Shown: one piece after another, positions 48,165-58,970 of the stretch
Layout of the letters: every line of letters begins with the position of its first letter
Position numbering within the stretch: position 1 is the stretch's first letter
Source of the DNA: Malania oleifera
Taxonomy: Eukaryota > Streptophyta > Magnoliopsida > Santalales > Ximeniaceae
DNA length: 64,000 bases
NCBI RefSeq assembly: GCF_029873635.1
Contig: NC_080425.1
Span: 43,790,402-43,854,401 of the forward strand
Direction: 5' to 3'
Position numbers and translations under genes: made by a program
The notes under the pieces: model-generated
Databases searched by the model: none
Told to the model about the DNA's origin: nothing
What the model saw: the letters and a program-made list of their open reading frames with translations, nothing else

Positions 48165-49677
48165 TGTTATGAGTCCTTAAAATGCACTATTTTAGGTCCC
48201 CATTTACCTTTGTTTATCCCTATTTGTCTTGTATGTAACCCTTTTTTAACATAGTTCAAAGTTATGCAAGGTTTATTCGTGTTTTAGGAAATACAGGTTA
48301 AAACAGAGGAGTTAAGCATCATGAGAAGCCAAGGGAGTATTTGGGATATTCAAATTTCAAATTAGCTGATCAACCAAGCTCTAAAAGCCTCTACACGCAT
48401 CAAAATAGAAGAAGACTTAGTTTGACCAAGTGGTGTGATCAGTAACACAAGGGGCGACCAAGTCACTAGCTGAAGACTCCTTCAGACTAAAGATGATTTG
48501 CTACAAGGTTCGACCAAGAGTTCGACCAAGTGACCCTCCAGCGCGACCGAGTTGAGTGACCTAAAGATTACTGAGCTCGAGATACTAAGAGTCTCGACCA
48601 AGTGCTCAACCAGAAAACTCTGAAGGGCCAAGTCGAGTTCTTGAGCTAAATTGAAGATGAAGATATTGCAAGTCTCGATCAATAGCTCAACCGGCAAGAC
48701 CTTGAGGGACGACCAGGTCTAGATCTCAACCAGCCTCGACCAGGGTGCAACCTGGTCAATAGTGACGATCTTTTGCGCGAGATTTTGTGCTGAATTTTCC
48801 TATTTTGAAATTCAAACCTTGTAAACCCTTTTGGGTATAAATATTAGCTTCAAATATGTTCTTAGGGTTCCTCTTTGGTTAATGACAAACTTAAGATGCC
48901 ATTGGGAGCCATTTAGATTAGGAGTAGTATAGATTTCAATACATGTTTTGGTCTGTGCAAGACGTGTTCGACGGTCTGTGACAACCAATGAAGCTCTTGT
49001 GCTTTCCATGTAGAATAGAACATCGTTCGATTGTATTCTCTGGTGTTAGTGACAGACACTTGGTTGCAAAAGGATTGATCTTTTTACATGCTTTCTCTTT
49101 ACCACTTTCATTTATCTACTTTCATGTAAATACTTTCCTGTACATGCTTTGATTTACTACTTTCCTTTATTGCTTTGGTTGTGATGAAGTCTTAGAGATA
49201 GGATAGCACTACGATTGATTTAGTCAGATATACATAGTAGGCTACGAATACTAAAAATGTTTTGCGTGGTCGTTGAGATAGGGTATACTTTGGTTCCCGA
49301 TCGTGCTCCGAAGGATTGGTGCACCCTTGCTATCCAATGCCTTTGAACGTTTCCTTTCACCATATAGCCTAGTACGGATAGTTGACCAAACATAGTTTAC
49401 ACACACCTAAGTATGATTCATAAACTGAGCACTGCTTTGTAGGAGTGTATAATTTAGATTTTACATGCTTTCATTAGTATTGCTAGAAAAACCCCACCTT
49501 TACACTCTTTCTTTTTACACAAGGCTATAATAAACTAATCTGGAAGTAGTTGGTAACTGCACTTGAGTCTCTATGGATCAATACCCGACTTCCCCACTTT
49601 CTACAGAAATTAGGAACAGTTACGTTTATAAATATTATTTTTGGTAGTTAAGGACCCAAGCCTTGGTGAGCCTTCCA
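48165..49677 (+). repeat. Athila-like 3' LTR
   Basis: 1513 bp. Contains the CGACCAAG array (48415-48765) and an intact TATA box GTATAAATAT at 48835-48844, and ends GGTGAGCCTTCCA. The frame at 48482-48697 is an artefact of the array. Confidence 0.85.
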
Positions 49678-50708
49678 CAAACAAGGTTTAGTCTAAGTGA
49701 GGGATTTTGTAAGACCTATGTAGATGGTGGCACCTAATGAAGATCGACACTACTACCCCTCCCTAATTCTAGTAGGTTCAAACTCGGGTATAAAGCTTAT
49801 GCAATGTTAGTAGCCAATGTGTGATAGAGCAATCTCAATAATAAAATATAAATACACATGTAGAAAACCATCCATCACAGTTTTATGCAACCAACCACAC
49901 AATAAAGAAATCACATAATATACAAGAATTCAAAATATAACAATCAGATAACAAAATTAACTTATGAGAACAAAAGAAGGAAACAACACACATAAAAAGC
50001 AGCTCGACTTTTTAAGTGTTCCAAATGGAGTCAACATAGACTTTGGTCTGAGGCTTTGTCTATAGATGGGAATTGTTTGCATGGCGATCCCCTAACAAGA
50101 AAGTCAAATATGGGTGCATAAGACTATAAGAAGATGTAAATATTGAAAATGTGGAGTCGCCACCTTTATTATTTTTTTGTTTAGGGAAAATAAAGGAAAA
50201 AAAATCCTAAAAGGTCTACGACGCAGAGAATAAGGGTTCGCAAGTACATTTGTGCATAGGGAAGGTGGTAAACTAACCATTCTAAGGGGAATCAGCCAAA
50301 TAGCACATTAGCAATACCCATTCTAAGAACGGTTCCCTCTATGTGTGGGTCAGTCCTAATTATGAATAAAGAAAGGAAAAGAAAGAATAAATGTTGCTCT
50401 TTTGAATCATTCAGTGAAGCATCATTGTCCAAGAATCCAAACAACATGTTTGAAAACCTTGACGTACTTTTGTTGGGAAGGGGGAGTTTGGTCTTAGATA
50501 ACCCTAAATTTTGACAATATGAAGTAAAAGATAAAAATTAAAAAAAAAAAGGAGTTTTGATTGATTGTCGTGGGTAAATTCAAAATGACCCTCTTATTTG
50601 AAAATTAAGATTTAGAGAAAGTTAACGTCAAAATATCTTATTTCAATGAGGGACTGGATAGGGAAGGTGGGATTATTGATTTAGTTTCGAATTGATGGAA
50701 ATTATAGT
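49678..50708 (-). mobile_element. Tat LTR-related sequence with inverted Z blocks
   Basis: No gene. 50050-50290 and 50540-50708 are reverse complements of 20900-20660 and 20540-20380. Includes GTGGAGTCGCCACC (about 50152). 50290-50540 has no counterpart in the 20-kb copy. Confidence 0.55.
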
Positions 50709-50784
50709 TGTAACGACCCAAAAAATAATAGTAATTAAATAAGAAGGAAAAAGGAAAATTTAAAGGAGGTAAAGTAAGGTGGTT

Positions 50785-50935
50785 CGTGGACGAAGTTCAG
50801 TATTTCGTTGACAAAGAGATACCGAGAGGGGGTGTTTTGGACCTAGTGGTTCGTCGACGAGATCCTTACCTTCATTGACAAAATACCTTCTTTGTCTCGT
50901 TGACGAGTACACGTGGCTCATCAACAAAGCCATGT
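50785..50935. repeat. TTCGTCGACGAGA array in Tekay-type U3
   Basis: Units GTGGACGAAGTTC, TTCGTTGACAAAG, TTCGTCGACGAGATC, TTCATTGACAAAA, CTCGTTGACGAGTAC and CTCATCAACAAAGCC, ending just before CTATAAATAT. Confidence 0.8.
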
Positions 50936-50946
50936 GTCAAGTCACC

Positions 50947-50955
50947 TATAAATAT
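50947..50955 (+). promoter_or_regulatory. LTR TATA box
   Basis: TATAAATAT, about 15 bases after the last array unit. Confidence 0.65.
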
Positions 50956-51412
50956 GCTGAAATCGGGATTTAGTGTGAAAAAAATCACTCTCTCTTATTT
51001 TCTCTCTCTAACCTCGATTTCTCCTCCTTCTCTCTAAAAATCCGGCTCCGTCTCTCCCCGATTCAATGATCAAAAGTTACCACATTGAACTTGGGGAGAT
51101 TCTCTACAACTTAGTCAGAGTAGAATTTTGATTTGAGAAGTTTGGGTACCATCCCAAAATCAGGATAAGTAGGTTATTTAAGGTTTATTTGGTTAGTAGG
51201 CTTTTTTGAACCCAGATTGTGTATTAGAAGTTGATATACTAGTAATTTAGATGGTTGGACTAAGGTGTTGTGATTTCAAGGTTTGGGTTTCTAAACATTG
51301 CAGGCAGGCTAAGAATTTTTGGTGGGTGTTCTTAAAAACCCAGGTAAATAATAAATAGTTTATAATTCTGGAAATATGAGTATGAAAATGATCCTAGGTA
51401 TTCAATTGATAT

Positions 51413-51413
51413 G

Positions 51414-51492
<79 letters not shown>
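51413..51492. repeat. Compound (TA)n(TG)n microsatellite
   Basis: About 22 bases of TA followed by about 58 bases of uninterrupted TG. Confidence 0.97.
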
Positions 51493-51495
<3 letters not shown>

Positions 51496-53163
51496 TTCAG
51501 GATTATGGAATTATGAACATCGTGGGCGTAAGTTAGAAATCAGTAAATGAGCCTAGTTTGTCCGGTAAGGGAAATATGCTATACCAGTTAAATTAGAAAT
51601 TTGTTATCAGTAAAGTATATGTATTTTGGAATATGATTTATAGATTTTGAAAGGAATTAAATTATATGTGTTTTTCAGTTCAGTATACAGTTCATAAATT
51701 ATTTTATTACTAGAAAATACAGATTTCAGAATATGGATTTATTTAGTTGTGTGGCATGAGTTATTATTAAATCAGTACAAAATTTATACAGCATTCAGTA
51801 TAACATGATTTACAGTATATGCACAGAAACATATTTTATAGCAATTTCAAAATACCATGATATACAGATTTCAGAACCATAACACTCAGATATAACAGTT
51901 ATTTCAGTTCAGATCGGATATTATAGACTATACATATCAGATATTATAGATATTTTGGCTCAGATAATACAGATTATTTATATCAGTTTTACAATGTTAT
52001 GGCTATCTTAGAATCATGGTAAAAATAGTAAGACGTATATATAGAATATTATTATACAGTATCAGATCCTTGATGAATCAGTTCAGTCAGCAAAGCACAG
52101 TACCATAGCTATTTCAGTTCAGAGTGCAACCATACGTCTCAGATAGAGTATGGTCTACCCGATTGTGCCAGGTAGTGTAGAGGCTCCCTGGTGTTAGGAC
52201 TAGGTGGAGTTGGCCTTTCATGCTGCAGGCATGCTTATGCATACAATTAGACTAGCTCTGGTAGGCCAACCAATGTTTATTCCTACCTACAGGTCGCACA
52301 ACCAGTCATGAGGGGTAATCATGACATACAATTTTCCAGGGAAATATCATAGTTATTATGTACAAATTTACAAAATAACAACAGTTATATTATAATACTA
52401 GAAGTATGATTAAATAGAAAGCTCATATATTATAGAAGTATTTTAAGCCACATAGGTGCAAGTTTAATAATCTAAATAATTAAGTGAAGTAAAACTCTCC
52501 ACTTGAGGGCTTACTGAGTAAGGTGAGTGGTTTGATAGGTGTTATATGTAGCTATATCTGACTGCATAACGTATTGGGGCAGAGGGAAGTTACTTGTATG
52601 GGTGGGTAGACTTCCCTATTCTCAAGAACCTCGCAGATAAACATGGGTTGCCTGGGAATAAGATTGGAAATGGAATTAAAAGCTTATAAAAGCTTGTGTT
52701 TTCTATTTATATGATTATGAACATATATATATATATATATATATATATCAATATAGTATTTATTTAAGCTCAGTTGCCACACATTGGTAATAGCATATTT
52801 CTTCTTACTAAGAGTTGTCTCATTCCAGTAATTTAATATTTTTGTAGGTGAACCAACTAGACGAGCAAATCGAGCTCGAAGATAGAGAGGTTATTTACAC
52901 TACCCTGTCTGTAGGGTAAGTGTTTTCAGGGGGATATATTTTTTAGTAGTGCTGAGGGATTTTAGCAGATATTGCTGGGATGACGAGTGGTTATGTATTT
53001 ATATTTTGGGGATAATGCTAAATTCCGATATTGTAATAATGGTTGTACTATGTTTTCCGATGCATAGGTGTCTTCCAGTAGTCATTACAGGGGTATTAGA
53101 GTATATGATTATCAGTTTAAATATATATTTTTTTAAAATGGTCTAAATTTTTGGGTCGTTACA

Positions 53164-55430
53164 GTAATCCTAGTCCCATGATGGAAGTAAGAGAACTTAA
53201 TGCTGATAGGGTTAGGAATTTCCTAATTGACATCAGGTCTTAATGGAGAGTTGAAGTTAATCAATATTTAATGGATTTGAAAAGGCCTTTTAATCGAAAA
53301 TTTGGGTTTAGATGTGATTAAAATCAATCATTGATCAAGGTTTGAAAATATCCTAATTGACGAGTACGATTTTAATGAGTGATTGAGCCAATCAGAGTTT
53401 TAATGGCTAATTGGAGTCGACCCTTTAATTGGAAATTTGAAAAATCACTAATTGTCAGTATGAGGTTTTAATGACTAATTGAAGTCAACCATTTTCTTGG
53501 AGATTTGAAAATCCTTGATCATGATTTGGGTTTTTAATTACTAATTGGTGTCAACCCTTTAATTGGATATTTGAAAATCCCTAATTACATTCATGGTTTT
53601 AATATATAATAGGAGTCAACTCTTTAATTGGGAATTTGAAAATCGTAGATTGTCAATTAGGAGTTTTAATGGCTGATTGTGTCTCTTTGATTGGGGCAAT
53701 TAATATTTACGAAAGGGAGATTTTATCTCTTTGAAAAAAAAAAAAGGGAAAAGGAATGTTTCCTTTTTTAGGACAAATGTTTGAAAAAAAAAAAAGGACT
53801 TTTGAAAACTTGCTAACTTCATCATTAGCCTAGAGAGAAAGAGTTTGAATGGTATTTTGAAAAAGGAACGTTATCGGGGAATGGGAAAATTCCAAGTTTT
53901 TTCTCAACTTCTCAGTTCTGTGGTGTAAGCACTAGCTCCCATTCACCCATATAGGCTTAAGGGAGACAACTTGTCCCATGCCAAGGATCATGAAGGGAGA
54001 GCTCACCATATAGTGAGATATCCCCTATCATCCTATCATTAGTCAGGTTAAGAAGCCCTAAACTTCCCTTGGTGACACACAGAATTCAATATTAGGGAAT
54101 ATGAGAAATTAACGAGAATACAGGGACAATTTAAGCATCAATAACAAGTTTGCATAAGCAATCTAGGAATCCCTAACAATCATACTTTCAAATTTACGCT
54201 AGACCATATATCATTAATAATGCTTATGTTGATCACATTCTATCTTGATGACTGTCTTTAATGAAACATGAACGGCCTTCGATATATCATTACACCTATG
54301 CATGCTACAATATTACCCAAAGGAGATGATTCTTCCAAGTTTCCTTATCTATTACCATCCTCCCTTATCAATGTCCCTTTCGTTCATTCCAATGGGAATC
54401 TACAATAGAGCTTGTTCAAACCAAAAAATAAAGAGATAAAAGGAGTCTATTAAAGTAACGAAAATACCAAACAATCAAGGCCAAGTTAAAAATTCAGCAC
54501 TCTTTCATGCATTCCTAAAGGTCAAAATAATATCTAATTAAACAAGAAAACAAAGATAGATAAAATGGATTTTTATCAAAGAGCCATGAACTATAAGCAA
54601 GCAAATGCCTGTTAGAGTATTAGTACCCTAATTGTCCATTGATACAAGAATTTAATGGAATTCAAGCTAAAAATCTTCCTGGGGACTTAAATTCAATAAA
54701 GCTTGTTAAACCAACCTAAAGAGTGGATTTACATGGACTAGCCTGACCCTTGTCATGCCTTCTACCATATTAGGGTTTCATAATAAAACCCTAGGTGCCG
54801 CCTAAACTATAGTCACCATATTAGCTTTATATGTAGTAATTGCTACTCTTAGTGACCATTCAATCCTTTTTGTGTCTTGTTTCCTAGGTTGGCCATGAAT
54901 GAAATCCCACAGCAACTCTGAAAGAGGCTTGCACAGCCATAAACAAGGGTCTTCAGCTGTTATGAATGGGGGCTTACACTAGCTATAAATAAGGCTATAT
55001 AACGGCTGTGATTTGTAGTTGCTAATGCTATTAATCTAGATATGAATCATCAGAAAATGGAGCCCTTGCTGCCAAGGCTATGAAATCCTCAATCTTTGAC
55101 CGTTAAACTCCTAATGTCCTTGAAGACAACCTCCTTTTGTATCTGAGACCATGGCCCTAAGCTGCCATGCTTGCTACTACTACTAATGCTACTATAGGAG
55201 TTGTTATGGCTATAGACTAACCATAATGGTGAGCAAGGGACTTTGTTGTCCTTGCATAGGTAGCCTTACCCATTGGAGGCCAAAATTTACCCCTCCTTGA
55301 AAGTACAAAACCAATCTCAAAGACAATAAATTAAATGACTAAAAATCATTCTAACATGGTAAGTAATCATAAATTTGAGTTAGATTCTAAAGGGCCTACC
55401 TTATATGTGCCTTAGTCTCCTTTAAGATTT
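53164..55430 (-). mobile_element. Tat LTR-related sequence: tandem array and direct-repeat partner
   Basis: 53197-53690 carries the ~65-bp tandem units inverted relative to 19924-20290 (for example TAATTGGAAATTTGAAAAAT and GAGTCAACCCTTTAATTGG). 53795-55205 is the direct homologue of 7950-9350. The remainder to 55430 is unassigned. No gene. Confidence 0.55.
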
Positions 55431-55503
55431 AAAGGTGTACTCCCAAGAGGGGGGTGAATTGGATAATTAAAAATTTATTTGTAGAATTTTAATTAACTTT
55501 AAT

Positions 55504-57650
55504 TGCTGACTCTATGAGTCCAATCCGGTTTTGATAATGACAAATCACTTGGTATTTAATCTGTGCATTGAGTTTGTGAACAAGAACCATATTAAGCATG
55601 CACGGAAGGATAACGAGTCATGGAAGCCTTAAAGTAAAGCACACATATCTTGGAAAGATCCATGGAACTCAAAGAGGACGAGAATCAAGATGCAAGCGGC
55701 AAAGTTCAAGCATATCTTGGGAATGGGTACTTAGATCTCATGTATTTACATTTTCGTATGATTTAATTTGATGCTCAACATATACCTTAGAATGATTTTA
55801 GGACTCATGCATTTCATGAACATCGTTAGGGGATATTCATGGACTTAGAAATAACGTCAAAACCCTAGAAAATGTTTTTATAAAAAAGCCAAGAAAGAAA
55901 GCAAAACATATTTTTGAATTGGAAAGTAAATATGCAAAAATTGGAGACTTCGATTGACTGAACTTTAAGTTCGGTTAACTGAAGAATTTCATCAAACATA
56001 TGAAGAATAAGTTTAGTCGTTTGAAGACTTTTGGGTGAAAAATAGAAACTGGTAGAAGTACCTCGGATGACCGAACCTTGACCTCAGTCATCTGAACTCG
56101 ACACTTCGATCATCTGACCCTTGACCTCGATCGTCTAACCCTGTCACTAGACTATTTTTCGAAGGATAAAAATGACTTCAATCGTCTAGGCCTTTGACCT
56201 TGATCGTCTGAACTTGCTGGAAAGATTAAAATTTTAACTTTTATTGTGTAAACACGCAAGCTATCTTTTGATCCAATGGTTGAGATCAATTCTAACGGTA
56301 AGACACTATAAATGCTAATTATCTAAACCCTAGTACATAAGCTAAACACAAGAAGATCAACGTAAAACGAAGAACACATCTTGTTGAAAAGAAAACTGAG
56401 ATACTTGAGATGATTGTTGTACGTTTGCCTACGCTCTAGTTTCTACACATCATCTTTAGGAAAATCACCTCAGAAAATCTAAAGGGATCTCTATTATACA
56501 TCTTGTGCTTCAACTTGGTTTGAGGTTTGGTTATTACATTTAGTTTTGTTAGAGAATCTCATATCACCATCTGTTTTGATATCTTTAGAGAAACTTGATA
56601 TTGAGTTTTCACATTCATATAAAGATCATTTTTGAAAAACTCAATACTTAAGAAAGTTTTGTATTTGACCATTGATTAAAGTTTCTTTATTCAAGTGTAT
56701 TATTAGTTTAAAGCTGATATTTTTGAATACATCTAAACTATTTGAATATACCTATATCCTTAGAAGTGCATAACTATCTATATACATATTGAAGGATATT
56801 TTCTGAAAATCAAATATTAAGTTTGTTGATCTTTGGCATTATCATCTTAGAGACATATATATATATATATATACATTAAGTCAATATTATCAAGATCACA
56901 TTGAGTTTGAAATATTTAGAGAAATATTGTTTGTTTGACAAAGTGTGTTTGGCATCTTTGCAATCTACAAAGCTATCTTTATATTCAAAGATCTAACCTA
57001 AGATCTCCAAAGCATTGTTTTATACAAACATTTTTGGGAGACTTGATTAAAAGGGATTTGTGTGTTCAAGCATATCATACATAAACGATTATATCATTTC
57101 ATACATTCTGAGCTACATATTTTATCATATGTTAATGTATTAGGAATTTGAATTGTACTCACGAGCTTTTGTTTGGAAGCGTTTTGAGTGTTTTTACAGA
57201 CTCTATTGTATTTTACGGTTCGGTGTGTGAACCGGGGTTGAGGAGAGAGTTGTATCTCTTGTAAGCAACGGAGTAGGAAGGAGTTGTGTTTCTTGTAAGC
57301 AGCGGATTGTAAGGGAAGCTCCGTCCCTATTTAAGGAGTAGGGATTTTAGTGAAATCCTTGAGTGGTTGCTCAAGGCGAGGACATAGGCCGAGTTGGCTG
57401 AACCTTGTAAAAGCCGTGTTTGTCTTCTCTCTTCCCTTTACTCTTTACTTTTAGCACTACATTTAAATTGTTCATATTGCATGTGTAGGTTGAATAACAT
57501 TACACACAATTAATTGGGTAATAAGAACACTTTGGTAAATTGAATTTGGTTTGCTAAATATACAAGTAGGGATTAAAAGGTAAATAGAGTCAAAGAAGTT
57601 GAAAATACCCAATTCACCCCCCTCCTCTTGAGATTACACCTAACTCAACA
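55504..57650 (+). mobile_element. Solo LTR, Maximus/SIRE type (family B, plus)
   Basis: 2147 bp. Starts TGCTGACTCTATGAGTCC and ends CACCTAACTCAACA. Flanks TTAAT (55499-55503) and TTAAC (57651-57655), one transition. Sister of 17520-19672. Array 55950-56215, TATA 56306-56314 (CTATAAATG), U5 block near 57376. Confidence 0.88.
55950..56215. repeat. GATCGTCTGAACC array in LTR U3
   Basis: Units CGATTGACTGAAC, TCGGTTAACTGAAG, CGGATGACCGAACC, TCAGTCATCTGAAC, CGATCATCTGACC, CGATCGTCTAACC and TGATCGTCTGAAC. Confidence 0.8.
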
Positions 57651-58729
57651 TTAACCCTTATTTATTTTAAACTCCCACAATCACACAATTAGGACATCTA
57701 AGCAATGACCGTACTATACCAATCAAGAAATCCTAGATATGAATATAAATATGAGATTACAAACCAAATCCAAACTTCATTGCTTCAATATTTGAGCAAT
57801 GTTCAAAATTAGTTTTTCAACAATGATCAATAATAATCTCAAGATAAAATTTAGTAATTCAATCTTAAGTATCTTACCACTTTTGCCTTAATAGAATAAT
57901 CAATTTTGTACTTGTTTTACCTTAGCTGTATATTCAAAAATTCAGTGATCAAAGCTAGTCTAAACTTTCAATCCAACAACACAACCAGTATAATTCCTTG
58001 ATTCAAATATCACCAAAATCAATATTTAGAAAATTCCCAATAATCATAAAGTGTTCAAAGAATATATAAACATACACGCAGGTTATAATCTTGCAATAAT
58101 CAAAAGAGTTAAAGGAAGAAGAATTGAACACCTGATTTTTACAAGGTTTAGCCAACTACCTACGTCCCTGCCTCAAGCAACCTACTGTGAAGATTTCCTT
58201 TACCACTTCTTTACTAGGTGAAGCAAACCTATCTCCATTCAAGGTGGAGCCACCTCTCTAATGAGAGCAACCCTCTCGCTAGGCAATGATTCAAATACCC
58301 TAAATTGTCAAAAACAAAAACAAGAAACTATTTTTATTTGTATAATAGAATACTCTCTGCTAGAGCAGATTTGTACAAGTTAGAATCAATATAATTCAAT
58401 GAAAATCAATATAGAAGTTGAAGCTCAAAATAATATCACCAGTATTCTAATCAGGGATTGGAATTTCGGTAGTATAAATCAAAAATTTCATGTAAGACTT
58501 TCAGCAATAACACAACAGCTCTTCAGGAAAACTTTCAGCAATATAACTTAAGAATTTGAATTGTATATATATTGTATGTCTTTATAATTTGTGAAAATAT
58601 AAAGTATTTATAGAGAAAAAAAAAGTTTCTTACCATTTTCCCTAAGTTTTCTTTGAGTTTGAAAACCAAGAAATCAAATTTGGAAAAATATCAGCACTGT
58701 TAAAAAGTTAAAACATAGACATCAGGAGA

Positions 58730-58885
58730 CTAGACACGAGGGTTCAATCGCCTGAGCTCTTTTAAGATTAGCGCATTCTGAACACCAGTACTAGGTTAGT
58801 CGCCTACTCCTATTCTATATGTTCATTGACAAAAATAGTAGCATATCAGTCGCCTGATGATAAATCATCAGTCGCTTGACCACCT
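58730..58885. repeat. CAGTCGCCTGA array in LTR U3
   Basis: Units CAGGAGACTAGAC, CAATCGCCTGAGC, TAGTCGCCTACTCC, CAGTCGCCTGATG and CAGTCGCTTGACC, about 115 bases from the TATA box at 58604-58615 in minus sense. Confidence 0.75.
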
Positions 58886-58970
58886 GGCCACTTAATGTTT
58901 TTCAAAGTTTGGTTCCAAAATTTAAATGCATAACTTGGAAAACTTATTTGAAACTTTACGAACATATTTT

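Larger units (their letters stand above)
29458..49677 (+). mobile_element. Athila-like Ty3/gypsy element, pol deleted, with nested insertions
   Basis: 5' LTR 29458-30982, tRNA-Asp primer site 30988-31004, gag 31386-32854 continuing at 45639-45789, 3' untranslated region 45990-48149, polypurine tract, 3' LTR 48165-49677. Removing the nested insert 32855-45638 leaves about 7.4 kb. Protease, reverse transcriptase, RNase H and integrase are missing. I could not find a convincing target duplication, and the left LTR end is decayed. It is inserted in Tat LTR/leader sequence. Confidence 0.85.
50709..53163 (+). mobile_element. Solo Tekay-type LTR (plus)
   Basis: 2455 bp. Ends TGTAACGACCC and GGGTCGTTACA form 11-base inverted repeats. 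Flanks ATAGT (50704-50708) and GTAAT (53164-53168) differ by two transitions. Array 50785-50935, TATA box 50947-50955. It splits repeat Z. A small frame at 52949-53146 has no domain. Confidence 0.8.
55431..58970 (-). mobile_element. Maximus/SIRE-type LTR (minus), split
   Basis: Parts are 55431-55503 (AAGGTGTACTCCCAAGAGG, GGTGAATTGG) and 57656-58970. The inner part has the U5 block near 58140-58195, a TATA box (58604-58615) and an array (58730-58885). The LTR is cut at 58970 by the next LTR, so its right end is missing. The left end is approximate. Confidence 0.7.
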
